The notes under the pieces were generated by a model. That model saw only the letters and a program-made list of their open reading frames with translations. It did not search any database and had not been told where the DNA came from. Positions 1 to 8,211 of a stretch of 21,587 nucleotides of DNA are shown in pieces. The DNA is from Euglena gracilis. Its lineage: Eukaryota; Euglenozoa; Euglenophyceae; Euglenales; Euglenaceae. Positions within the stretch are counted from its first letter, which is position 1, and each line of letters begins with the position of its first letter. A program made the position numbers and the translations under genes. The stretch is from NCBI GenBank assembly GCA_900893395.1, contig CAAHFI010283518.1:1-21587 (forward strand), written 5' to 3'.

Positions 1-53
1 GTCCGCCGACTAGGCCTAGTCGTAGCTAGTCGGCGAGACAGGGGGGGGGTAGT
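1..53. repeat. TAGTCGGC palindrome cluster, left flank
   Basis: Short palindromic pieces built on AGTCGGCCGACT and TAGTCGGC, followed by a run of G. The same motif is dense again at 1667-1745, so the cluster brackets the fold-back element between. The window starts inside this block, so its true left edge is unknown. No reading frame of interest. Confidence 0.7.
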
Positions 54-1666
54 GGGTAGTCGGCCAACTAGTCGGCCGACTACCCACTCTAATGTACTAA
101 CGGGTCAAAACCGCCGACTTTTAAGCCCCCCCCATGAAAAAAAAATCAATGCAAACTAGTCGGTTGGCTAGTCGGCGGTCATAAAAATGGTCTTGTGGCG
201 GGCCCAAATCACCCGGAAATGGTCCGGATGGGTCCAAATAAGTGTCTTACGCCTAAATAAACACCCCCAGATGGAAATCTTTGGTCAGTGGGGGGGTCGG
301 TGGGCCCTTGATGGGGGTCCGGAGGGGTAAAAAACCAATGATGAAACAGGGATTACATGAAATCCTTTAGAAATGCAAGCATTCTGCATCACGAGAGGCA
401 GAAAAACTCCCCCCTCCACCCCATCCGAGCCTCAAATAACAAAATCCCTTCTGTGTTGGCAACATACTCGGGGCTAAGTCGTTTTTGTGGCTCACTTTGG
501 CATAGGCGGGGGGGGCTCCGCCCCCCCCCGCACCCCCCCCCTCAAATAACAAATCCCTTCTATGTTGGCAATAGACTTGGAGGGATAACCTTTTTTTGTG
601 CAAATTTTGACTTATATTGAAAATTCAATGGTCCGGATGGGTCCAAATAAGTGTCTTACGCCTAAATAAACACCCCCAGATGGAAATCTTTGGTCAGTGG
701 GGGGTCGGTGGGCCTTGATGGGGTCCGGAGGGGTAAAAAACCACTGATGAAACAGGGATTACATGAAATCCTTTAGAAATGCAAGCATTCTGCATCACGA
801 GAGGCAGAAAACTCCCCCCTCCACCCCAATCCGAGCCTCAAATAACAAAATCCCTTCTGTGTTGGCAACATACTCGGGGGCTAAGTCGTTTTGTGGCTCA
901 CTTTGGCATAGGCGGGGGGGGCTCCGCCCCCCCCCCGCACCCCCCCCTCAAATAACAAAATCCCTTCTATGTTGGCAATAGACTTGGAGGGATAAGACCT
1001 TTTTTTGTGCAAATTTTGACTTATATTGAAAATTCAATGGTCCGGATGGTCCAATAAGTGTCTTACGCCTAAATAAACACCCCAGATGGAAATCTTTGTC
1101 AGTGGGGGGTCGGTGGGCCCTTGATGGGGTCCGGAGGGTAAAAAACCACTGATGAAACAGGGATTACATGAAAATCCTTTAGAAATGCAAGCATTCTGCA
1201 TCACGAGAGGCAGAAAACTCCCCCTCCACCCCATCCGAGCCTCAAATAACAAAATCCCTTCTGTGTTGGCAACATACTCGGGGGCTAAGTCGTTTTTGTG
1301 GCTCACTTTGGCATAGGCGGGGGGGGGGGGCTCCGCCCCCCCCGCACCCCCCCTCAAATAACAAAATCCCTTCTATGTTGGCAATAGACTTGGAGGATAA
1401 GACCTTTTTTTGCAAATTTTGACTTATATTGAAAATTCAATGGGGAGAGGTGTACTTTTGTCAAAAGTGGCCCAAAATGGACATTTTCCCCAATTTTTTT
1501 TGCATATTCACCCCCGATTGGGGGTTCTGGAGCCATTTGGGTGGGTTTTGACTGGTGTTGAGGTGATTTAGACAAAAATTTTCCCAGGGGGGGGCTTAAA
1601 AGTCGGCGGTTTTGACCCGTTAGTACATTAGAGTGGGTAGTCGGCCGACTAGTCGGCCGACTACCC
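54..1666. mobile_element. Fold-back (terminal inverted repeat) element, about 1.6 kb, non-coding
   Basis: Positions 54-133 and 1587-1666 are reverse complements over about 80 bp with a single mismatch that I could find. Each arm carries the AGTCGGCCGACT palindrome, then a unique stretch with CTAATGTACTAACGGGTC, then a C or G run. Between the arms lie three tandem 409-bp units and a short unique piece (1440-1586). No transposase-like frame is present; the small frames inside are readings of the G/C runs. The structure fits a non-autonomous fold-back or MITE-like DNA element that was enlarged by internal tandem duplication. No target-site duplication could be read because further copies of the palindrome lie outside both arms. 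The near-identity of the arms suggests a young element or ongoing conversion. Confidence 0.8.
219..1439. repeat. Three tandem copies of a 409-bp unit
   Basis: Units run about 219-627, 628-1036 and 1037-1439, each opening with ATGGTCCGGATGG and closing with GAAAATTCA. The copies are nearly identical and differ mostly in the length of G, C and T runs, which could be real slippage or sequencing error. Each unit also has an internal duplication: CAAATAACAAAATCCCTTCT occurs twice, about 110 bp apart, followed once by GTGTTGGCAACATACTC and once by ATGTTGGCAATAGACTT. Frames read from both strands here are repeated three times because the DNA is repeated, not because they are genes. Confidence 0.95.
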
Positions 1667-1745
1667 AATTGGTCCGCCGACTAGTCGGCCGACTTAGTCG
1701 GCCGACAATTGGGTAGTCGGCCGACTAGTCGCCGACTACCCACTA
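1667..1745. repeat. TAGTCGGC palindrome cluster, right flank
   Basis: Repeated AGTCGGCCGACT palindromes separated by AATTGG or AATTGGG, matching the motif in the arms of the adjacent fold-back element and in the first 35 bases of the window. It may be a nested or tandemly copied terminus of the same family. Confidence 0.75.
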
Positions 1746-1800
1746 CCCAGCCCAGGCACTCAACCCCCCCATTATGTACCACCCCCATTATGTACCCTCT

Positions 1801-1890
1801 GGGCAAGGTTGACGGCTGGTTTTTTTTGAAACAAAAAATATGTTTTTTTCAACAGAAAAAACATGTTTTTTTAAAAAAAACAAAGGGGGA
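1801..1890. repeat. Poly(A/T) palindromic repeat, copy 1
   Basis: Opens with GGTTGACGGCTGG, then alternates T and A runs around ACATG and ATATG cores, so the block can fold on itself. Related blocks lie at 2401-2490, 5100-5165 and, inverted, 5690-5775. The phenylalanine and lysine runs read from it are not protein. Confidence 0.75.
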
Positions 1891-1924
1891 GCACACGGCT
1901 GGCCGACGATGGCCGACGGCGTGA

Positions 1925-2240
1925 CGGAATAGTCATTTTCTATTTTTAGCGGCAAATGCCTAATTTTTGGGGGGGAACGTCCAAATTTGGGTTGGCAAAT
2001 GCTTAATTCTCGGTGTAACCGGGTCATGTTCTTGTGCTATTTTTGAGTTGCAAATGCCTAATTTAGTGTGCTAGTTCCGAATTTTGAAGGGCAAATTATT
2101 TATTTAGTGGCAATTCCTGATTTCGGAGCAACCTCCTAATTTCATGTGCAAATTCCTAATTTTTGAGTGGCAAATGCCTAATTCAAGGTGTAAAACCCGA
2201 AATTTCAGTGGTAATCCCTAATTTGGTGTGCCAATTGCCC
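1925..2240. repeat. Degenerate short tandem repeat, AATGCCTAATTT type
   Basis: About ten degenerate units of roughly 25-35 bp, each with a core like GGCAAATGCCTAATTTT. The same core appears inverted at 5262-5460 as CCAAATTAGGCAT. There is no conserved frame. Confidence 0.7.
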
Positions 2241-2400
2241 CCCCCCATATAAGACCCCCCCCCATATAAGACCCCCCCCCTGGCCGGGCCGAAGGCCGGC
2301 CCTTTGGCCGGGACCGACGAACCCCCCCCTATAAGAACCCCCCCCCATATAAACCCCCCCTGGGATATTGGCTCCCGAGGGGGGGTCTTATATGGGGGGG
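2240..2400. repeat. C-run / CATATAAGA hairpin block
   Basis: CCCCCCATATAAGACCCCC on the left (around 2247-2280) is mirrored by GGGGGTCTTATATGGGGG at 2381-2400. A second GC-rich palindrome (GGCCGGGCC / GGCCGGCCC / GGCCGGG) lies in the loop near 2281-2311. Together they could form a cruciform or a nested hairpin. Confidence 0.75.
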
Positions 2401-2569
2401 TTTGACGGCTTGTTTTTTTTGAAACAAAAAAAAAACATGTTTTTTTAAAAAAAATATGTTTTTTTTGAAAAAAAACAAAAAAAACGTCATGGGGGTTTTG
2501 GGGGAAAATTTTTGCAATGTTTTTTTTGGGAAAAAGTGCATTTTTTTATCTCTACAACGTGCATTTTTT
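2401..2569 (+). repeat. Left arm of a wide inverted repeat (partner 5602-5775)
   Basis: Begins TTTGACGGCTTG, passes through poly(T)/poly(A) palindromes with ACATG cores, then ACGTCATGG and a stretch ending near TTATCTCTACAACGTGCAT. Read backwards, 5602-5775 has the same order: CAAGCCGTCAA, the A/T palindromes, CCATGACGT, then GCAGAGATAAAAAATG. The two arms are diverged but collinear over about 170 bp, so this is an old inverted duplication or the ends of one large element. Confidence 0.75.
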
Positions 2570-2574
2570 TGTGG

Positions 2575-2705
2575 TAAACCGGCGTTTGAGACGCCGGGTT
2601 CAGGACAGAACCGGCGTCCCCCCCCACGGGTTTTCGGACGCCGGTTCTGTCCTAAAACCCGGCGTTAGGAACGCCTGGTTCTGTCCAAAACCCGGCGTCC
2701 GGTTT
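2575..2705. repeat. CCGGCGTTC hairpin cluster
   Basis: Several interleaved copies of ACGCCGGTTCTGTCC and AACCCGGCGT in both orientations, able to form alternative stems. The same vocabulary recurs at 3500-3730, 4395-4590, 5985-6035 and 6397-6476, defining a local dispersed hairpin family. Confidence 0.8.
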
Positions 2706-2935
2706 GGGACTGTACTTTGTGTAAAAAAGTGTGCCAATGTGACCCCAGAAACAAAAATCTCCTTGGATGAAAGGGGATAAAAGGCACAATTGCTGAGTGC
2801 AAAATATCATGGATGACTGACGGCAAGCGTTTTGGAGTTTCTGAGGTGGGGGGGGGAGGATTTGCTAGGCATACAGGTTGCTACAGCTCACTGATTACAG
2901 GGCAAAACATATTGCCGGCAAGGAGACACATTACA

Positions 2936-3450
2936 GAAATTTTGGCTGGACCCCACTGGATTTTTTCAGCAGTACGGTTGGGAATTTTGGGTGGACCCCC
3001 CTGGGTTTTTTCAGACATACGGCAGGGAAATTTTGGCTGGACCCCCCTGGGTTATTTCAAAAATTCGGTTTAATGTTGACTGCCCACCCCTGGGTTTTTC
3101 TTAGAATTTACTGTTGGGAATGTTGGCTGACCCCCCTGGGTTTTTAGAAATACGGTTGTTAATGCTGGCTGGAACCCCCGTGCGTTTTTCAGAATGCGGC
3201 TGGTAATGTTGGCTGGAGCCCCTGGGTTGTTTCAGGACATACGGAGGGGAAACTGTGGTTGGACCTCGCTGGGTTTATTACCACGGTTGGGAAATTTGGC
3301 TGGACCTGCTGGGTTTTTTTCTTCCGAAATACGTTGGGAATACGGCTGGAACCCCCATGGCTTTTTTTAGAGTTTCAGAGATTTTATTGTTTGAATCCTC
3401 TGGTTTTTTTCAGAATTTGCTTTGGGACGTTTTGGCTGTTCCCCCATGGG
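2936..3450 (+). repeat. Degenerate minisatellite, about 45-bp unit, about 12 copies
   Basis: The core is TTGGCTGGACCCCCCTGGG, then TTTTTTCAGAAATACGGTTGGG. Copies start near 2938, 2981, 3027, 3073, 3119, 3162, 3206, 3250, 3292, 3339, 3386 and 3427, so spacing drifts between 41 and 47 bp. The unit length is not fixed at a multiple of three and no frame stays open, which argues against a coding repeat. Two further units lie apart from the array at 6041-6118. Confidence 0.85.
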
Positions 3451-3561
3451 ACTAAAGGGGAACGCTAGTGAACGTACTTCTAAGTGCTCCCTGGCCCGAA
3501 GGGGGTGAACGCCGGTTCTGTCCTGAACCCGGCGTCTCTAAAACGCCGCTTTTGATACGAA

Positions 3562-3685
3562 AACTGTGTCCAGAACGCGGTTCGGACCACGGAACTGTGT
3601 TCCAGAACGCCGGTTTCGGGCGGCAGCCCGAACCGGCGTTCTGGAACACAGTTCCGTGGTCCGAACCGGCGTTCTGGACACAGTT
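3562..3685. repeat. Long GC-rich hairpin, about 60-bp arms
   Basis: Arms 3562-3621 and 3626-3685 are reverse complements with one or two mismatches and a 4-nt loop. Both contain CCGGCGTTCTGG, GGAACACAGTTCC and CCGTGGTCCGAACC. It belongs to the CCGGCGTTC family and could extrude as a cruciform. Confidence 0.85.
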
Positions 3686-3855
3686 GTTGAAACCGTGGAT
3701 TAGGGGCTCTGGCTTCACGCCCGACCGGCGTTCAAGGAATCCAGGCCAATTTCGGCCTAAATACCCATTTTTCGAACATTTTGGAGCATTTTTGGGCTCC
3801 TTTGGGCGCATGGCCATATCGACCGGGCCGATTGAAGTTTTCAAACGTCTGGTGC

Positions 3856-4134
3856 CATGTTACCCATCGATCGAAAGCTCTTCTCAAGTGCTTTTTGGCA
3901 GATGGCCACAGGATTCAGCAATAATCCACACAGCGCTTATTTTCAGCGATCGTGCATTCCAAAATTTGACATCCTAATTTGTGAAATCCCACACCTGAGG
4001 TGCCATACAGCATATCAATCGAAAGCTCTCGCCAAGGCCTTTCATTTGGTACCCACAGAACTCAGCTATACTGCAGAGCACTCTGAAAATCGGCGATCGC
4101 ATTTTCCGACCCTGTTTCAAAGTCGAAATCCATG
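3856..4134 (+). repeat. Diverged partial copies of the 4135-4504 segment
   Basis: Around 3856-3908 the sequence reads CATGTTACCCATCGATCGAAAGCTCTTCTCA and then a match to GCAGATGGCC; a weaker copy lies near 4012-4055 (CATATCAATCGAAAGCTCTCG). Both resemble the start of the better-conserved units at 4135 and 6145. This is an eroded tandem array rather than a gene; the frames crossing it are not conserved between copies. Confidence 0.65.
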
Positions 4135-4504
4135 TTTCACCGGCCATGTTGCCCATCGATCGAAAGCTCTTCTCAGGGGCTTTCAGCAGATGGCCTCAGA
4201 TTTCAGCCGTGCTGCATGGTATTCTATTTCAAAAATTCCCTAAATTTGGCCGAATGGAAATTGTTGCACAAAATACCCCAATATCTGGCCAATTACCCCC
4301 CAAAAACTGCTCAGATGTGATTGCCACATGTCTACTAAGCATTTTGAACACTTTTTGGCACTTTTTATTTTCGGTCCCCTGGACGCTATCTTCCCGCCCG
4401 AACCGGCGTTCCAGAACGCCGGTTCGGCGCAAAAATTTCTGCGCCGAACCGGCGTTCTGGAACGCCGGTTCGGGCGTGAAGCCAGAGCCCCAATACACGG
4501 TTTC
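4135..4504 (+). repeat. Dispersed direct repeat, copy A (about 370 bp)
   Basis: Collinear with 6145-6507 along its whole length: TTCACCGGCCATGTTGCC, a middle part with GCTGCATGGTATTCTATTTC and GGAAATTGTTGCACAAAATA, the CCGGCGTTC palindrome, and the end GCCAGAGCCCCAATACACGG. The copies are about 2.0 kb apart and roughly 85 percent alike by eye. Small insertions and deletions break any frame, so this is not a duplicated exon. Confidence 0.9.
4395..4476. repeat. Perfect GC-rich palindrome inside direct repeat copy A
   Basis: CGCCCGAACCGGCGTTCCAG and what follows up to GGCGCA at 4431 are mirrored from 4440 to 4476. Each arm of about 36 bp is itself palindromic (CCGGCGTT / AACGCCGG), so two small hairpins or one long hairpin can form. 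Confidence 0.9.
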
Positions 4505-4694
4505 AACAAGGGGGGGTGGACGCCGTTCTGTCCTGAACCCGGCATTCCCGGACGCCAGTTCCGTCCTTCGGATGGAACCGGCGTCCCCCCCCTTTTTTGT
4601 AGGAAACCCTAAAAGCATTTTTGAGAGTGATCACGTTTTATTGACTGTGCAAATGTGGAATGAACACGTTTATCTGCCAAAACTGTTTTTTTGT
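4505..4694. other. Gap with partial hairpin units, no gene seen
   Basis: Contains one more CCGGCGT hairpin (about 4520-4590) and then unique sequence up to a C-rich block. No frame resembles a known family. Confidence 0.6.
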
Positions 4695-5047
4695 TACCCT
4701 CACCCCCCTAATTGCCCCCCCCCCCTAATTGGCTAATTGGGGGGTCCTTAAGTGAGGTCCATTAGCCAATTAGGGGGGGGTTAGCCCAATTGGCCAATGG
4801 ACGTTCCCTTGGCCAACTTTAGGGCTCAGAAACCTCCAAAAACGTCCGTTTGAAAATGTTAAAATTGCCGGATAAGAAAAAGTCATGACCAATCCAAAAA
4901 ATGCCAAAAAATTGACCAATTTTGCCCACGTCAAAAATTATGGGGTCGGGGTCCTCGAGCCCCCCCCTAATTGTCCACCCCCCCTAATTGGCTAATGGGG
5001 GGTCTGAAGGAGCCGGCCATTAGCCAAAATAGGGGGGGGTGAGGGTA
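4695..5047. mobile_element. Small fold-back element, 353 bp
   Basis: Starts TACCCTCACCCCCC and ends GGGGGGGGTGAGGGTA, a terminal inverted repeat of about 14-16 bp. Each terminus is followed inward by its own hairpin of the form CCTAATTGGCTAAT...ATTAGCCAATTAGG (4727-4782 and 4968-5035), so a hairpin sits inside each arm. The centre (about 4800-4965) is unique, AT-rich and non-coding. No clear target-site duplication was found. Confidence 0.75.
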
Positions 5048-5261
5048 GCTCTGGTTCTGGGCCACTTGCCGGCCGGGCTGGCACCATCAGACAGGCAATC
5101 AGGGTTGACGTTTTTTTTTGTTTTTTTTTAAAAAAACACAAAAAACATGTTTTTTTTTGAAAAGCAAAAATTGACCTTTTCCTTGCGAAATCGCCATTTT
5201 TGAGAAAATTTTCCGGGGTGGTTCGGGGTCACGGGGGGGGGGGTTCACGGGGGAACACACA
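5048..5261. repeat. Poly(A/T) palindromic repeat and G run
   Basis: GGTTGACG followed by T runs, AAAAAACACAAAAAACATG and further T runs at 5100-5165 is another member of the poly(A/T) palindrome family. A run of G near 5236 follows. No gene seen. Confidence 0.6.
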
Positions 5262-5460
5262 TTTTCGGTGGTTAATTAGGAATCATTGAAAACGAATTTT
5301 TTGGGGAAATCCCTTGTGGCGCCAAATTAGGAATCCCAACTTAAAATTAGTATTTTGACACCAAATTAGGCATCACCAGTCAAATTTTGCAAAATTTATG
5401 CCTCAAAATTATGAATCTACCTGATATATTTTGTCAGATTAGCATCACCGGCCAAGTTAT
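5262..5460 (-). repeat. Inverted counterpart of the AATGCCTAATTT array
   Basis: Repeated CCAAATTAGG(A/C)AT and related pieces are the reverse complement of the core at 1925-2240. Their placement inside the 2401/5775 inverted pair suggests that a large fold-back block includes them, though the order of parts is not fully mirrored. Confidence 0.6.
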
Positions 5461-5601
5461 TTTTCAGAAAAAAATTGGCCGAAAAGGGTCTTAGGTCGGG
5501 TCGGGGGGGGGGTCACGGGGGAATACTCCCTCTAAAGTTTTTTTATGTGTGAAAGTATTTCCAAATCTGTGTTTTCTGGTGCAAAAATCATGCTTTCAAC
5601 C

Positions 5602-5775
5602 CAAAAAAAAGAAAAAAATGAATGCCGCAGAGATAAAAAATGAACTTTTTTTCCAAAAAAAATTGCAAAAAATTTTTCCCCCAAACCCTCCATGACGTTT
5701 TTTTTAAAAAAAACATATTTTTTTAAAGAAAAACATGTTTTTTTTTGTTTCAAAAAAAAACAAGCCGTCAACCTT
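5602..5775 (-). repeat. Right arm of a wide inverted repeat (partner 2401-2569)
   Basis: Read on the minus strand it starts TTGACGGCTTG and follows the left arm through the A/T palindromes, ACGTCATGG, GGGGGAAAAATTTTTTGCAA and TTATCTCTGC. The arms enclose about 3.0 kb that includes the minisatellite, the hairpin family and the 353-bp element. Confidence 0.75.
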
Positions 5776-5825
5776 GCAGGCAATTGCACAAAATCTGGCC
5801 CCCCAAAACCCCAACTGGATTGCCA

Positions 5826-5975
5826 AGCAGAGGGGGAGGGAGCCTTGTCTAACCGGGGTGGTGCATGCGGCACTTCAGTCGTTGCATGGGCCAATTTTTT
5901 GGCAATTTTTCGGAGAAATGTTAAAAATGTCACCTTGTTTGGACATTTTTTCGGGTCCGGAAGGCAAATTTTCTG
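5826..5975 (+). repeat. Dispersed repeat, AGGCAGAGGGG...GGGCCAA family, copy 1
   Basis: GCAGAGGGGGAGGG, a GCATGCGGC piece, GCATGGGCCAATTTTTTGGC, TCGGAGAAATGTT and TTCGGGTCCGG occur in this order. The same order recurs at 12077-12230, inside intron 1 of the gene, and a weaker relative may lie at 9700-10000. Non-coding. Confidence 0.6.
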
Positions 5976-6144
5976 ATACGAAAACTGTGTCCAGAACGCC
6001 GGTTCGGGCGTGAAAGCCGTGTTCCAGAACGCCGGTTCGGGCCCCTGGGTTTTTCAGAATTATGGTTAGGAAATTTTAGCTGGACCCTTGGGTTTTTTCA
6101 GAATTACGATTTTGGACCCTTTTCGCAAATTCCAAAATCCACTG

Positions 6145-6507
6145 TTCACCTGCCATGTTGCCCCTTGATCGATAACCCTTCTCAAGGGGTTTAGATGGCC
6201 TTAGATTTCAGCCCTGCTGCATGGTATTCTATTTCAGAAAATCCCCAGATTTGGCCAAATGGAAATTGTTGCACAAAATACCCAATTTCTGGCCAAATAC
6301 CCCCAAAAAGTGCCCAGATATGATTGCCTCGTGTCTACAAACCATTTTGGACATTTTTGGCACTTTTCATTTTCGGTCCCCAGGACGCCGTTTTCCCGCC
6401 CGAACCGGCGTTCTGGACACCGGTTCGGCGCAGAAATTTCTGCGCCGAACCGGCGTCCAGAACGCCGGTTCGGGCGTGAAGCCAGAGCCCCAATACACGG
6501 TTTCAAG
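6145..6507 (+). repeat. Dispersed direct repeat, copy B (about 365 bp)
   Basis: Collinear with 4135-4504, including the GC-rich palindrome (here 6397-6476) and the shared end GCCAGAGCCCCAATACACGG. It is preceded at 6041-6118 by two stray minisatellite units, so array and repeat appear to have been copied together. Confidence 0.9.
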
Positions 6508-6908
6508 GAAATACATGTTTCTAACAATTCAATCTGTTTTCGGGTCATTTTTGGTGGGTTCAAAAATTTTGTGATCTCTTTGGCACCCGAAGGGGTCGAA
6601 GGGGGGGGGGTAAGGGCCTTCGGCAAACGTGGTCTCCAACCCAAGTCAACCATGGGCGCCCCCCCCCCCGGTTTTATGATCTGAAATGGGAAAATAAAAC
6701 ACAAAAGATGCTCTTGCCCTCAAGTGCCATCGCGCATCAATCTTTGCAATTTCTCTTGATTGTCCTTCCGGGGACAAATTCTACAGTGGGTTGTTAAATG
6801 TTTTCTTTCTGGGGTTGTGCAATTCTGCCCACCGGATGATTTTTCGCAGCAGAGGTTGGCAAATTTGCCACCGGTTCTTCTAAAAAAAATGCTTTTGCCG
6901 ATTTGCCG
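6508..6908. other. 5' flank of the HIR gene, no gene seen
   Basis: Unique sequence with G and C runs near 6600 and 6660. No TATA box or other core promoter motif that I would trust, and no conserved frame. The promoter, if here, cannot be read. Confidence 0.5.
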
Positions 6909-6924
6909 ATTGTCTTTCCTTCAG
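6909..6924 (+). promoter_or_regulatory. Possible spliced-leader trans-splice acceptor
   Basis: The tract TGTCTTTCCTTCAG ends at 6924, 25 nt before the start codon at 6950. Euglenid mRNAs usually receive a short spliced leader at such an acceptor and have short 5' leaders, so the position is right. The tract is short and ordinary by itself; the call depends on the euglenid assignment from the introns. Confidence 0.5.
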
Positions 6925-6949
6925 TCTTGGACTTGTCGATCCTTTTTGT

Positions 6950-7144
6950 ATGGGCTGCGTCTATTGTGTGGAGCAGTCAGAGGTTGCTATTGTTGAATCA
7001 TGGGGAAAGTACGAAGCCACACATCTCCCTGGCATTCATTGTTTAGTTCCATGCAGAGATCAAGTTGCCGGCAAATTGACTTTGAGGACACGAGAACTCC
7101 ACATCAAAGTTGAAACTAAAACAGCTGACAATGTGTTTGTGACA
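6950..7144 (+). CDS. HIR-like protein, exon 1 (residues 1-65)
   Basis: Starts at ATG with MGCVYCVEQSEVAIVESWGK. Gly2 and Cys3 form a typical site for N-myristoylation plus palmitoylation, which is how HIR proteins attach to membranes without a transmembrane helix. It then carries LPGIHCLVP and the near-invariant ETKTADNVFVT, the first strands of the Band 7 fold. This ATG is the first in frame after the putative spliced-leader acceptor and aligns with the family start. The open frame runs on to 7417, but that sequence has no similarity to the family and is intron. Confidence 0.9.
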
Positions 7145-7257
7145 GTGCTCATGCTCCTTTCTTCATCCCTTGTAGTTATTTTTCCCATTTTATATCAGAG
7201 CTTGAAAGAACTTTTTGAGGATTTTGCCTTTCACTTTTTTTCCATGCAAAAATTTAC

Positions 7258-7334
7258 CGACACTAACAGATTCTGCAGGGGCGCTGGGACATGCGAGCGA
7301 AGCGAGCGGCCCGGTGCCCCTGCTGTTAGTGTCG
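7258..7334. repeat. Hairpin terminus, CGACACTAACAG ... CTGTTAGTGTCG
   Basis: CGACACTAACAG (7258-7269) pairs with CTGTTAGTGTCG (7323-7334); CAGGGGC (7276-7282) pairs with GCCCCTG (7316-7322); and the loop contains GCGAGCGAAGCGAGC, itself a hairpin. A related hairpin is at 8443-8517. The sequence 3' of it (7332-7376) is the reverse complement of 8391-8441, so the pair may mark the ends of a 1.26-kb fold-back element. Confidence 0.75.
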
Positions 7335-7760
7335 TTCTAAAACCTATTTTGTGTGCCCGCACGCCTGTCTTGAATTTCATTCTACCGAACCGCCTGGATG
7401 GAAATATTGCCAAATAAGTGGTTTCCTGAATGGAGATCCACCGACCTAAACAGATTCCGATGTCTTGGAAATCGACCAACCTTTGTTTCATTTTTCTGAA
7501 TGACATTTTGTTCCATTTTGGGCATTTTTGGCAACATCTACATTTCCCCAAATTCTCGACCAATGAAACTGAAATTCCTGATTGTTAGATGATCAGGATC
7601 GTATCCGCCTGTTTCTGTTTCCACCAAAGAGTAGTAGCCTAGTAGGTCAATCTTTGTTCTTAATGGGATCCCCACCCCATTTTGCACAGCCAAAGGAAAA
7701 ACCAGTGAAACCAGATTAGGGGAACCCCCTTTTCCATTTGTTTTATCGAAGCTTTGCATC

Positions 7761-7832
7761 GGTCACAAAGCTCAGTGGCCAGAACACAGGGTCAGTGACC
7801 TGAGGTTGTGGGTTCGAGCCCCACTGTGTGCA
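7761..7832 (+). repeat. tRNA-like sequence, probably a SINE head or tRNA pseudogene
   Basis: AAGCTCAGTGG (7768-7778) resembles an RNA polymerase III A box and GGTTCGAGCCC (7811-7821) is a good B box within a perfect T arm, GTGGG / CCCAC. The anticodon arm is distorted (CAGG / CCTG with an 8-nt loop) and the 5' acceptor strand pairs poorly with TGTGTGC. It is therefore not a normal functional tRNA gene. A tRNA-derived SINE or decayed tRNA copy fits best; no second copy was seen in this window. Confidence 0.6.
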
Positions 7833-8211
7833 TTTCCATTTTTGCACTAATGTGAAATGATGTGCCTTGGGTTCAAAAACTGCATTCACAGTGGGGTTCA
7901 TAATGGGCATTTTTTTGAAGAAAAAAAACAAAACAATGTGCTCTTTTTAAAAAAAAAACATCAAAAAACAAAAGGGGAATTTTCATTGAAAAAAAAACTC
8001 GTCCACACTACGAAACAGAGTCCTCGGGATCCTTTTTTCACCACAGCAGGTGCTTTTTGCATCTCAGCAACAAGAAACTCCAGGGATGAAGGGGCTTTCA
8101 GACTGGCCTCCCACACGAGGTTTTGCCGCTTGGCCACGAAGAACAATCTATAAAAAAAATGAAGAATCAAAATTTCGCTTTTCAACTTCACCTATTTCAA
8201 CATTTACGGAT

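Noticed and set aside
219-1439. Regularly spaced repeats considered as a CRISPR-like array
   Set aside because: The units are 409 bp in direct tandem without spacers, and the context is eukaryotic.
3468-4736. Frames of 130-196 codons over the hairpin family
   Set aside because: The translations repeat RRSRTPV- and PEPAFWN-like strings because the DNA is palindromic. Frames are not conserved between the direct repeats at 4135 and 6145.
7145-7417. Open frame continuing past exon 1
   Set aside because: Family similarity stops at VFVT, and the continuation runs into the hairpin at 7258-7334.
7761-7832. Functional tRNA gene
   Set aside because: The anticodon arm has an eight-base loop and a short stem, and the acceptor strands do not pair; only the T arm is sound.
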